A DNA stretch of 64,000 nucleotides, from assembly GCA_002197995.1 (NCBI GenBank), contig NGZR01000007.1, positions 578,399 through 642,398 of the forward strand, written 5' to 3'. This document shows, piece after piece, positions 1-10,637 of the stretch (positions within the stretch are counted from its first letter, which is position 1; every line of letters begins with the position of its first letter). The notes beneath the pieces are model-generated. The model ran no database searches. It was not told the origin of the DNA and saw nothing but the letters and a program-made list of their open reading frames with translations. Source of the stretch: Gaeumannomyces sp. JS-464. Taxonomy: Eukaryota; Ascomycota; Sordariomycetes; Magnaporthales; Magnaporthaceae. The position numbers and the translations under genes were made by a program.

Positions 1-329
1 CGTTTTCATCTTCGTGATGAGCATATCAACAGGGTAATAAAATGAAATGAAATGCTATGCTCCGTAGTTAATTGTCTATCTCCTGCTTTGTTCAATGAGG
101 CTTTCTCTCTCTTTGATCTCCTCTTCGATATTGTTCCGTCTCTCCTTCTCATTCGTTATTTGGCCTCTAGTTTTGGGGTAGGAAATGAAAAGAACCGTAA
201 ATGACAGAGAATATGTAAAATGCATCGCGCGATTGAGTCTTGCGTGGATAGATCTTGTCTGATGGTGTTGTGCAGAATGAAGCCAAAAATGCTCAGAGAT
301 GCGTCGGGTCCCGGTCTCGCTCCAGCCAG
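1..329. other. Intergenic, 3' flank of the Hsp70-like gene
   Basis: No coding frame is supported here. The stretch is fairly AT-rich and lies just past the stop codon of the neighbouring minus-strand gene, so it probably holds that gene's 3' UTR. Confidence 0.5.
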
Positions 330-2400
330 CTACTGGAAGATGACGGCCACATTCTGTCCCCCCTGCTTCCTGCCATTGACGGACATGGTGAATTCCACAC
401 CCGCGCCAGCGGGGCGCATTTGGATAGCAAACGCTAGCTTCCCGAATGTCTCGCCCCGCGAGTTAGTCACCGTCTTCAGATCATCGAAATCCACGTCGAG
501 CTTGCACTCGATAGTGCACAGCGGCTTCACGACTGCGGTCTTGCGACTGGGGAGGCTCGAGGTCATCGCAGGCCAGGATTTCAGTACTATAGGTACCAGA
601 AAACTCGTCCTTGGTATATAGTTGGTAGAATGTGTGCTCGACCGGAAGTTTGTGTAAAACGTCGTCTCCCTACCGAAACAGCCAAGTTAATCATGCACAG
701 ATATGTCGGGATCGGCGAAAGCAAATACACGAGGCTTCTCCGATGCGCTGCTGAGACTGTACTTACCCTCTTGAGGAACCAGCTCATCTGGTTGTCAGCT
801 TGGTATTCGAGCTCTCTCTCGCTCCAGCACCTGTCGGTAATCAGATGCTTGCCCCTGACAAATTTACAGTACATCTCGACACCGAGGCTGGCTCGAGCAA
901 TAGTTGATAGGATGTGGCCGGTAGCGAGGTGGGAATGGCCCACGAAGCCCTTGAGTACGGCACCTCGACAGATCGCCGTTCGAGGGCGCATTCCAGATGA
1001 CTTGAGAACGCAAATTCCAGATTCAGCATGGGCACCCTCGAGGTGCTGGTGAAGATAGCGGCTGGCACCCAGGCCACCGACAAGAATGATTGCCTATGAA
1101 AGCGGTAAAATTAGTCAGGGTCCTTCGATTTGATGTTACTGATACCTTCTGCAAGTGTACACACCGTCACCTTGCAGCCCCGGCTCTTCGCCTGTTGGAT
1201 CTGCTGGTCCACGAGCTTATCGATGCCCGCAAGTGAATCGGCAAATGCCTTCTGGATGAGGTGTCTAGGACGTATTTTCAATATATGGTTAGCTGTAGCC
1301 CTTGGGGCATGTCGAGTCGGGGTAAGATCGCCGGATACCTACCGTGGGAAGTAGAGGCAGCCCCCCCGAAGTTGTGGCGCCGTGGCGAGGTCACTCCCTG
1401 GACGCTTGCGCTTCTTCGTCGTCATCTCGCTAGGGATCCAGATGGGGTACTCCGCGTCGCCTTCAAGCTCGAATTGTGTCTTGACGCCGTTCTCCCAGTC
1501 CTCCTTGAGGATCTTGTGGCGTGCAGCTGCGCTCGACGTATCCCACGAGTTGCCAATCTTGTCCCTGCACATGGCCTCGAAGGCTTTGTCAATAAGGAAG
1601 CCGCCACAGATATCGCCTTGTCCCTCGACTGCTTCAGCCATAGCGACGGGGTCTACCGCCTCGATCTTGTACGTGATGAGATCGACGGTTCCGCCGCCTG
1701 CGTCGCAGATGACATAGGTGTCGCCCACCTTGGGCTCGTATCTTGGCTCAGTCAGCGTGGCCAGTGCAGCAGCCTCAGGCTCTGAGGCAAATGTCAGCGT
1801 AGTCTCGCCCGCCAGACGCTCGTCCAAGATGCCAGCCTTGCGAGCGGCTTCGGTCATGGCCTGCCGAGCGTAGCCCTTCCAGATGGCGGGCACGGTAATG
1901 ACAACCTTGAAAACCTTGGTCTTCATGAACAGACCCAGGTCAGTGTTGATGGTCTTGAGTGTGTGGGACCAGAGCAGTCGTAGATAGTCAGCTATGACGT
2001 CGACTGCTGTTTTGCCCGTCCTGCTGAGGAAGTCCCGACCGCGGGTCAGGTACTCAGACGAGAATAGCTCGGCGCTCATGTCCTCGCGTTCGAGGAGCAG
2101 GAGCTTGAACCACTCGAGCGAAATCGCATCTGCGGGGACCTCTGAGCCCCAGAGCACCTTGTCGCCATTGTAGAAGAGCCGGGAGGGAGTTTTGGACATC
2201 TCTGCCCTTGTTCCTGGCCATTCTGAGATGAAGGTGACGTTCTGCTTGACGAACATCTTCTGCGTCGCCCACGCCACACCGGAGTAGCTGCGAAGGTGCG
2301 GTATTAGCTGAGAAAGATGCCGTTGCTAAATCACCTAGTACCTCACTTACGTTGTTCCAAAGTCGATACCTATCACGAGGATGTCATTGTCGTCGTCCAT
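330..2400 (-). CDS. Hsp70-like ATPase (actin-like fold), one apparent frameshift
   Basis: Five exons are inferred: 2400-2351, 2287-1343, 1264-1165, 1093-767 and 669-330. The start at 2400 (MDDDND) leads straight into the phosphate-1 motif GIDFGTTYSGVAWA, rebuilt across the first intron (donor GTAAGTGAGG). Further on are the Hsp70 connect/phosphate-2 motif VICDAGGGTVDL and the adenosine motif IILVGGLGASRYL at the start of exon 4. The remaining sequence has the beta-rich C-terminus of fungal Hsp70-like proteins (VVKPLCTIE, FTMSVNGRKQGGQNV) rather than a canonical substrate-binding domain with EEVD tail. About 587 codons, close to the usual size of this fungal family, which is expanded in Pezizomycotina and mostly uncharacterised. 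In the last exon the reading frame changes at the G4 run at 549-552. The spliced length is 1 modulo 3, consistent with one extra base. ATP binding is a safe inference; the client is unknown. Confidence 0.86.
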
Positions 2401-3132
2401 GATGGATGGACTGGATGGACTGAGTTGGCGCCGAAATGAGGTTCCCGTGCTACGTAGAGAGACTCCGAGTGACCGTGATGAGGGAAATCTAGAGCGAATT
2501 GAGATGAGAGTTAGAGAGAGAAGAGAATAGAGGACCGGCAAAGTATGACAAAAAGGAAGGTGATGGAGATTTGCAAGTGGACTGGTGATAGGTCTGTCAA
2601 GATCCTTGTTGTGAAAGGTTTTGAGATAACTCTAGAAAGCTTTTAAATTAGGCAGGAGCGACCTGGTACGTAGGTGCCTACCTAACCTGCTGCGGTGCCC
2701 GCCTAGAGGTAGGTACCTAGCCACCCAGATATTGGACTACCAAACGTCTCAACCATCCCATAATACTTTGTTTCTCTCATCAAGCATCCCACCCGACAGC
2801 CAACCCATCTACCACGCTCTTCGCAGCTTTGCTAGCAATCCTGTTTCATCCCACGCCTTTTTCGCTACCCACCTCAACACCTCTCTACTTTGATCCAAAA
2901 GCAAGATATGAGCGCCTTCCTCCCAGGCTTCCTACAAGCATATTTACCGCAAAGCAACAACACCAAAGGTTTTTGCTAAACCCCATTTTCTTATCGCCCT
3001 CTCATCGCGAACCTTTTTTGTTCGTCTGCGTCTTATAATACATACCCTAAGCTGAAAAAAGCACACATCACTTTCTAAGCACAGTCCACTGATCGTTATC
3101 TTGCTTAAGCCTGGACATCTCCTCAGAACGCC
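2401..3132. other. Divergent promoter region
   Basis: This spacer separates the minus-strand Hsp70-like gene from the plus-strand coiled-coil gene and should carry both promoters and 5' UTRs. I see no protein-coding frame. It contains a short imperfect inverted repeat (listed separately) and a C/T-rich stretch before the plus-strand start. Confidence 0.55.
2672..2718. repeat. Imperfect inverted repeat (AGGTGCCTACCT / AGGTAGGTACCT)
   Basis: Arms at 2672-2683 and 2707-2718 pair at 11 of 12 positions around a 23-base loop. The sequence belongs to the CTACCT/AGGTAG type of short palindrome that recurs in this window at 49488-49499. Confidence 0.6.
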
Positions 3133-4946
3133 ATGGCTCCGAGTGGCCCGGGCACTGAAGCTGATATGTCTGGCGCTGACAAAGACGATGAACTTGGATC
3201 TCAGGCACTGCCTGCTGCACTGCTCAACAGCACGCAGCCAAGTGACCGACCTGAGGAGGTGAAGCTTGATCACGAGGCCCAAGAGCCTCAGTCGCAGGAG
3301 CATACTCAATCGCAACAGAACACTCAGCCGCGGGAGCACGCTCGGCAGCAGCCGCAGCACCAGCATCGAATCCAGCAGGACATTCAGCATCACCAGCAGA
3401 ACTCGCCTATGGCTCCAAATTCCCTCGAGGAGCTGGGCGGGAGCGCAACCTTCGAGCAGATGCTGAGCGCCGAGCCAGACTCGCCACAAAACGCTTGCGC
3501 AACTGCAAGAGGAGCTCAGAAAACAGCGGCAGAAGCACAAGAAGTGGCTTAAGAGCACGGCAAACGACTCAGACAAGCCATCCGCACTGGGGCAAGAGCG
3601 CTCGGAGACGCACAGGCCGAGATCGAGGCACTCCAGGCCCGACTGAGGGCAGCCGAGGAGGAGCGCGACAAAGCGCAGACAACCATATCGGCACTGGAGA
3701 AGTCCTTGGAGGCGACCAAAAGCGAACTCGATCAAGAGAGGGCGCGCTTGGATGTGGCCCTGGATGCTTATTATGAGACCCAGGACCGCGTGACGCAACC
3801 GAAGCCGCCCTCAGACAAACGCGGGCGACTTGGATATGGCCACGGCGGATGGCTCTATGTTCCAGAATCGCCTGAAGGAAACCGAGGTCGCCCTGAGCGG
3901 GGAGCGGGAGCTCCGAGAAGCGGCCGAAAAGAAGAACTCTCAGTGGAAGAAAAGCTTCAACGAGCTTGCGGAGCAGATGGCGACGGAACGACAAGCCACG
4001 CACGACAAGTTGACGGACGAGTATCTCATCGCCGAGGTGCAAAAGCTGGACTTCAATATCAGGAAGTTCGCGCAGCTGTACTTCGGTGATGCACACCCTG
4101 AGAACGCTGCGTTCACTTTTGAGGTCGCGGTGGCTACGTCGCAAGCCGATGTCGACCAGATCGTTGTCCTCAGGACGCTGCCTGGAAATAGTGTACGGGT
4201 TGCTCAGTCGAGACTGTGGTACATACTTGTCCGCAGGGTCTTCGGGTGTTTTCGGTGCGTGGACCGCGAGGAGCAGTCGCTAGGCCGAGCCATTCGCACG
4301 GCGGAGAGATGTGGGTGTTTGCTGATAGATTCCCTAATTTCTTAGCTAGGAGTTCAGCACTAACAACTAACACTGAACAGCGATGAAATCTTTGATGCGA
4401 CGCCCGAATCCCGACAAGGCCCAGCTAGAGGTCCAGCAGAAGTTCCATGACTGGAAAGCGCATGTTGCCAGCCACTGTCTTCAGGACTCCCGCAGTGAAG
4501 ACGGCGTCGTCAGCTCTCCAGAAGAACTTGACAGTTTACTTTTAAACGCCGTCCACAAATGGCTTGAACCGCAACAGCGCCAGTCCATCGATCATTCTGC
4601 CTTCGCCAAGGCACTCAACAACATTCTGGAGCACTCGGTGAAGATCGACAAGGAGATTAGCAGGCAGCCGTCATCCGTCCAGTGGCTGTTTCCTGGAGTA
4701 TCGCCTCACTTCAGCTTCGATCCCTCGAGGATGGAGATGGTGGATGGAGAGTCCACAGATCAGTCGCGCCGGGCGTTTCTTACTTGCGTCTCCCCAGGTG
4801 TTCTACGACGCGGCACTTGCTCAGGCGGAGACTTCGACCATGCGAGAGTTATTCGACCTATAGGGGTGTCTGGAGGTGCCGTCGCGTTGACCCAGAGTCC
4901 AACACAGGGCCTACGACTTGGTGGGGCGATCGAGATCCCGATCTAA
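3133..4946 (+). CDS. Coiled-coil protein of unknown function, frame broken several times
   Basis: Starts at ATG 3133 with a Gln/Glu-rich, disordered N-terminus. A long coiled coil follows: AQLQEELRKQRQKHKK near 3500, then AEIEALQARLRAAEEERDKA near 3615-3680, then KETEVALSGERELREAAEKK near 3870. A globular C-terminal part lies across an intron at 4311-4380 (donor GTGGGTG, CTAAC branch, acceptor ACAG), which joins in phase. The final exon (KFHDWKAHVAS, IDKEISRQPSSVQWLF, SPGVLRRG) and stop at 4946 resemble a fungal family I remember only as hypothetical proteins. The coiled coil is readable only by changing frame near 3465-3482, 3550-3605 and 3785-3830. Frame 1 has a stop at 3550-3552 between two good coil segments. 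It may be a pseudogene, but the same kind of break occurs in many conserved neighbours, so sequence error is as likely. No function is assigned. Confidence 0.55.
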
Positions 4947-5787
4947 GCTGCACAACCAATCCAACTCCTGAGGGACACCATGAAGCTCCCCAGTTATTTC
5001 TCCCAATCTTTACTTCTCATCATTTCCATCTGCTTCCTCCGCTGGTAGTCGAGCTGGGAACTCTTCCGCGCTGCTCTCTCTTTCTTTCTTTCTTTTTTTT
5101 CTCTCTCTCTCTCTCTCTTTTTATCTGCTTCCCCGCCCCATCTCTTCGTTTCCTTATCATTCTCGAGTGGCTTTTGCGACACCATTTTGCGATGATTTGA
5201 GGCATCGAAGCCTTATTTTCTTTTTACTTATTTGTCGTTTCTCGAACGCCTGCAATTTCGCAGAAAATTTTTCTTGAAGTCCAGGGGACCAAACATGGAT
5301 ATCAAGCTACCAATCGTCTTCCAAATACCTCGTCTTATTCCTCGGATATTCACTACATTTCACTACATTTCACAAAACAGTTGGCGGCAGGATTTCCAGG
5401 AATTAGGTGCTACTATTAAAGCATGCTCTCTGAAGGGGAATCGGGTAACTAAGCAGAGGCGAGATGCCAAACTAGGGGGGGTTCTAGATGGTCGTAAATC
5501 ATGAACTATCGCCGACACGTCAGGAGAAGAGCCAAAGGGGAATAGCAAAAGAAGAACAAGAAGTCAGACTCCAACCGGGGAATAAAAACAGGTGCTTGTC
5601 GTTATACCGTCATGATCACATGAGGACTCAGCCAAGTGAAAACAGAAGACAAGAGTAAAACACACACTGATGCTCTCCACAGCAACACGTGGCGGCTCTC
5701 TGTGGATATGCAAACATCAAACATCTCACGCAGTAGCCCGACCCTGCCAAGGCTCCTTGGATCGAAACATATCCAACAGCCCTCCGC
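4947..5787. other. Convergent intergenic region with CT-rich tract
   Basis: The two flanking genes end toward each other here, so this should be 3' UTR on both sides. A polypyrimidine tract (TTTC, then CT repeats) occupies about 5083-5121. No gene is supported. Confidence 0.5.
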
Positions 5788-8345
5788 TCACTGCGAGGGG
5801 GACACGGCGACTTCGCCCGAGATGAGCGTGTTGAGCTCCCAGGCGTTGAGAGTGCTCCGCCGCCTGGACGCTACCCTTTCGGCGCGACGACCGCGCTTCC
5901 GCGGCGACTTGAGCTCGCCCACCATGCGGACCGTAGACCCGGTGCTGCTGCCGAATCCTGGTCCGCAGTCGGGATGCTCGCGCAGACGACACGGCCGACG
6001 ACAGCGGGGAGTCCCTCTTGATGGAGTCGCTCCCGGCGCTGCCAATGCTGGCACCGCCGTTCTCGCTGTCTTCGGCCGACCGCACCGTCCCATTGGACGT
6101 TGCCCTGCTGCCCGGTGCAGACGTGGCCTGGGCGGCGTCGGCAGCGACCGCGGCTGTGCGGCCAGTGCGGTTTAGCCTCGCGGCCTTGAGCTTGGCGCGA
6201 ACGCGGGCGGCGTCGGCGTCACGCTCTGAGGCGGCCAGCTTGGCGGCGATGGTCGCCATGGTGAGCGGGCTCTGCGGCACTCCATTGGCATTGGCGACGC
6301 GAGGCAGGGGCAGCCGGCTGGAACAGGAGGAATCACAATCTTGGAGGGAGTGGCGGCCGCCTTCCTGCCCGCTCGGGGCGTGGGGGCGGGCGCCTGTGCT
6401 GAGCCCGTAGACCGCGTCGCCTTCTGACCAGACCCCGCTCCTCCGCTCTCGCCGGGACTCTCCGGCCGGGTCTGCGACGGGGCAGGCGCAGATCTCGCTG
6501 CTGTAGCCCTGGTGGGTCTGGACGAGTTTCGCCTGGGCCGCGGGGCGTGTGGGCTTCTTAGCAGGTGGCTGCTTTTCCCTGGCCGTCCTCGCCGTGTGTC
6601 GCTTCTTGGCCGGAGGTGGTTGGGGAGGCTTCGCAGGGGCTGAGGTGTTCGGCGGCGGTGCTTCGGGTTTGACAAGGCGGATGCTGCTTTCTGTGCCCGT
6701 CGAGGTGCCCGAGGTGCAAGACGCAGCAGAGTCTGGGCGTTCCTGTGGCGTCTGACGGGGTACCACGGCCGTGATGGGGCCTTGGCGCGGCTTTGAAGGT
6801 TGAGGTGGCTTCGACAATGCCTCGATCTCGATAGAGTCTTCCTCTAATATCGTGGTGAAGTCGCCCGGTCTCTTTCTTGACCGGGAGGGATCTGGGTTTC
6901 GTCTGTTACCAGCACTCGCCGACTCCTTGAGAGGACTCAGCTGCGGCGGCACCGGTAGCGGCGAGGAGTCCAACATGACAGACTGCTCCAGAACCACCAC
7001 GTTCTCTTCCTCTTCGTCCTCATCAACAAAGATGCTGGACTCCGAGTCGGTATCTGAGTCATCCAGGTCATCGTTGAACCCCGGAGCCGGCACCAGATGG
7101 AGGGATTCAGCCGGGCTTGGGGAGGGCGGGAGCCGCCTTTGTGGCTCCTCGTATTCCTCCTCCTCCTGCTCACGGACAGGCGCAAGGCCGAGGTCCAGGG
7201 GAGGGATCCGCTTGGCCACATCTTGCGATGTCGGCTCGGCATCCCTGACACGGACAGGACTAAGGCGCAGGCCCATGTTGATCTCCTGGACGTTGACAGC
7301 GCGGCCACCCTCGCGCACTCGCCTCCGCCACGTCTCTAGTAGCAACATGGCATCCTTCCACCGCGATTCCATCTTCTCCCACCCTTCACGCAACCTATGG
7401 ATTTCGTCCTCGCGCACAACCACCTCTTCAATGGGCACAAATGATGGGTTAGTGAGAATCGTCCTCAGATGCAGTAGGATGGCATCCATCTCAGCCCCGA
7501 CCTCCTCGACACCAGCGGGACGCGAAAGCGGACCGTCGGCCGACGCGCTGGCAGCTGGGCTGGGCTGGTAGCCCGACATGTCCTGGAGCATAGATTGGAC
7601 CTTGTGGATGAGGGTTTTGAGTTCCTCGTTTTCCGTCGACAGCCCTTGGGCGAGCTCGGCCAGAAATGAGGAAGATTCCTGTCGGAGATCATACGCGTCG
7701 TCAGCCGTGGCGCCCGGGCCAGGTCCGGCAGCATCTCTTGTCGTCGCGCATGCGTCCCCGATGACGGTGATGGTGGTGATGGCCTGCGCCTTGCGCTCGC
7801 CCCTGGCACGTCCTGCATCGCCAACGGCCTTTTTGAGCGTCTCGATCTGGAGATCCCGTTTGCGGATCTCTTTGGCACATGCTGCACGGGTCTGGGCTAC
7901 TGCGCTACGAGTCCGTACGGCCTCCTCTTTGAGCTTTTGGACCGTAGCCTCGGCGTGGGCTAGTTGTGACCGGAGCGTGTGTACCAAAGCCTCGGCAGAC
8001 TGCAGGCTCCTTCGGGTATCGGCATGCGCGTCGCGTTCTCGGCGAACATCATCGATGGCCCTCAGGTTCTCGGCGCGTAGGGTGCGGATGTTGGTTGCGA
8101 GCGACTCCCTATTCTCCGCATCTCTCTGTAGTCGACAGTGTTAGAGCACGCCTGACCCAGCACGGATAGAGAAGGTCTGAATTTACATCTTTGCGCAGAA
8201 TCAAGTCATTAATTACCCTCAGGATAACCGCTACTTCGTCCGGTTCGGCCGAAACAAACTCGATTGGACAGTCGATGAGCCCGCGGGCCAGTAGTTGGTT
8301 GCAGACGTACGCAGACGCCGCCCTGAGGTTTTCGACCTCGATCAT
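5788..8345 (-). CDS. msd1: Msd1/TinA-like spindle-pole (SSX2IP/ADIP family) protein
   Basis: Two exons: 8345-8187 and 8125-5788 (intron 61 bp). The N-terminus MIEVENLRAASAYVCNQLLA, then VINDLILRKD spliced to RDAENRESLATNIRTLRAE, is the signature start of the ADIP/Msd1 family. In S. pombe Msd1 and A. nidulans TinA anchor microtubule minus ends at the spindle pole. A coiled coil follows (about residues 55-165), then a long acidic and Pro/Ser-rich disordered tail. The tail ends in a basic patch and RRRSTLNAWELNTLISG, which fits the conserved C-terminus of this family and sets the stop at 5788 rather than the in-frame stop at 5726. Reaching it requires three frame changes, near 6480-6540, 6305-6330 and 5960-5990. 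Middle segments in the alternative frames read as natural low-complexity protein. Family assignment is solid; exact tail sequence is not. Confidence 0.8.
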
Positions 8346-10637
8346 GCTCGCATCGATCGCGTGGAGTGGCAGGCAGCGGAGGGAGAAGCTGCAGGACGCG
8401 GGAGCTCGAGGGCAAAGCAGAGGCCGCGACGAATAGGTTTATCAAGCTCGGGGCGTGGACGTGAGATTGAATGGAAATCGATATTCGTGAAACTGCAAGA
8501 AGGAGAACTGCCCGAGGCATTTCAAACCGTTGAGCCAGGTCGTTGCTTTTCCTGGCGTTCCTTTTGGAGCTCTGTCGCCTGGGGAACCGAATGGCCCCAC
8601 GTTATAGACAGGGATTGGAGAACAGGGATCGAAGGCCTGCATGTGCCGCCAAGCCAATTTGGATTGCCAGGTGGGTCCAAATCGAATCAACAGCGACGGC
8701 GTTCAGCGCCAAACATGACAACAAATGCACAACATCCAGTCACAACCGCTGGATGTTGTTTTGTTCCCCAGTGTCTTCAAGATCGATGCCAGACCAACCA
8801 CAACGCCGCGGCCGCTCGTTGCGCTCTAGCACCAGCATTCCGCTGCCACTTCCCGGCCGGGGTCTCCTTCTCCTGCTGGCGCCGCATTTGCCGAAGTGAT
8901 GGTTGTGCCATAATGCATCGAGATCGTGCTATATCAGGATACCCTGTATATGTTGGCTTAGCGTCCCCCAGATTTTTGTTCCAGCGTTTCAATGGACACT
9001 TTTTTGGACGCAGGCCGGCCGCTTCCTCCCAGGCCAACGGCTTCGCCGGGCGGATCATGGCGGCGGGGCGGATACAAGCACGTCTGTGCATGCTGTCCCT
9101 TTTTGTGCGGCTCCACTCGGGCTGTTGCCGTCGCCATTCTCTTTTGAGAATTGCTGGGCCAACTTGGACTCCCGGGGGCACAGTTCAAGAAGGTGATGGA
9201 TGGTTGCCAGGAGCCGCACGGCCATTCCAGCGATCATTGAGCTGGATGGAATGCCAAAGCGCGACGCCAGGAGAAGGCATATGCGGAGGAAAGGGGGCGC
9301 GTCTTCTTATGCAGGTCCTAGGGCTGGAAGCAGACGGGTCGGTATGGACAGGAAGCGAGACATGCGCGATATGTGCCGGCAATTTTCCATTGCTGGTTCG
9401 TCGAGGCAGGCTGAGCAGTTCGTCCGCCCGGTGGCTTGTGCTCTTGTGGGCTCAATCTCGGCTTTTTCATGATTCGCCAAGCACCGCCTCGCTGCCGTCA
9501 ATGTATTGGCTGGGGAACGCAAGTCATCATCTCAATACGATCTGCCTGACAGGCCATCAATCAAGAGATGGATGAAAGTGGCAGCTGCGTGGTTGGCATA
9601 GACCAATGTGGACATGAGAACGGGGTAGGCTGCACGGTTGCGAAAAGTCCACCTACTTAGCGCGCACGTTGCTTCTTTCGGGCTTCCAACGTCTTGCCTG
9701 AAACCTTTGGCGTCGTCTTTATGCGCTCTTACCTGTGTTCGCTGTGGCCGCCGGCCTTCCATCGGGCGCAAAGGCATCGTGGGGTCAAGGCAACGGCGTC
9801 ACCGGTAACGGAGTCGGCTAGCGTCTAACCCAAGTTGCTTTTTTTTTTATTTTTTTTTTTTAACGATTTTGGGCGCTCTCTCCAACTCGTGCGCCGAGAC
9901 GTCCCTCTCCCGGCCGAGCGTCGAACAGTCTCTAGCCTCGTGGGCACATGGCGGCGAGCTTTGACAAACACATGTCAACCGCAGGATCAGGAGGCCACCT
10001 GATACAAGTAGTCCGCCGCCGAGGCTGGCTTTTCGCCTGACGATTGGCTCAAGGCGCCCTCTCCGCTTCACCAGAAAGCTCAAGCTTAGAAGTTTCAAAG
10101 AAACGTCTCCTCCCCGAAAGGAACCGTCCACCGAGCGGGCAGATCGGCGCCTAAGGGCCTGCAATGTATTGCCTATGGAAGAGACGGCAAGTTTCGAATA
10201 CCACAGTGGCCCTCCGGCGGCCCAAACGTGAACTAAGAAAGAGAGGGCATATCAACTGTTTCGTGCACTTGGACCCCACAGCCGGCAGGTAATACAGAGA
10301 GAGAGAGCACTGCAGAGTGGCAGAAAGGAACTGGATGTATTTGCAAATAATTGCTCAGTCGGGATGTGTTCGCGATGCACCTGCCCGGGCACTAGGGCTG
10401 TCGCTCCAAGGCAGGGCATTCATTACGTAATGTGCGAATGCGTTTCTGCCCTTATGAAAAGTGCGCGTGATACCCCTTTTCGATATCAGCACCACTTACA
10501 CCAGCACCAGGTCTTCCTATTCACCACCCTCGCTGCCTTTAGTCAAGCCAAGCGTATATAGCTGCTCACAGAAGCACAAAGACTATATCTATATATACCG
10601 TTTTTATGACAATGTTCTATCGCCTCCCAGTGCCCCC
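8346..10637. other. Intergenic region, no supported gene
   Basis: This 2.3 kb spacer holds the upstream region of the Msd1-like gene and the 3' flank of the dioxygenase. A long open frame on the plus strand (to 9575) has no ATG at its beginning, overlaps the msd1 start antisense, and its translation is rich in Trp, Cys and His with no recognisable domain; I do not call it. A T-rich run lies at about 9840-9862. Confidence 0.5.

Noticed and set aside
4861..4863. Alternative stop for the coiled-coil gene in another frame (ending TMRELFDL)
   Set aside because: The frame with SPGVLRRG and HARVIRPI looks more like the family ending, so the stop at 4946 was kept.
5726..5787. Extension of the Msd1-like gene to the in-frame stop at 5726
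   Set aside because: That tail lacks the conserved RRRSTLNAWEL ending, which is present in the frame that stops at 5788.
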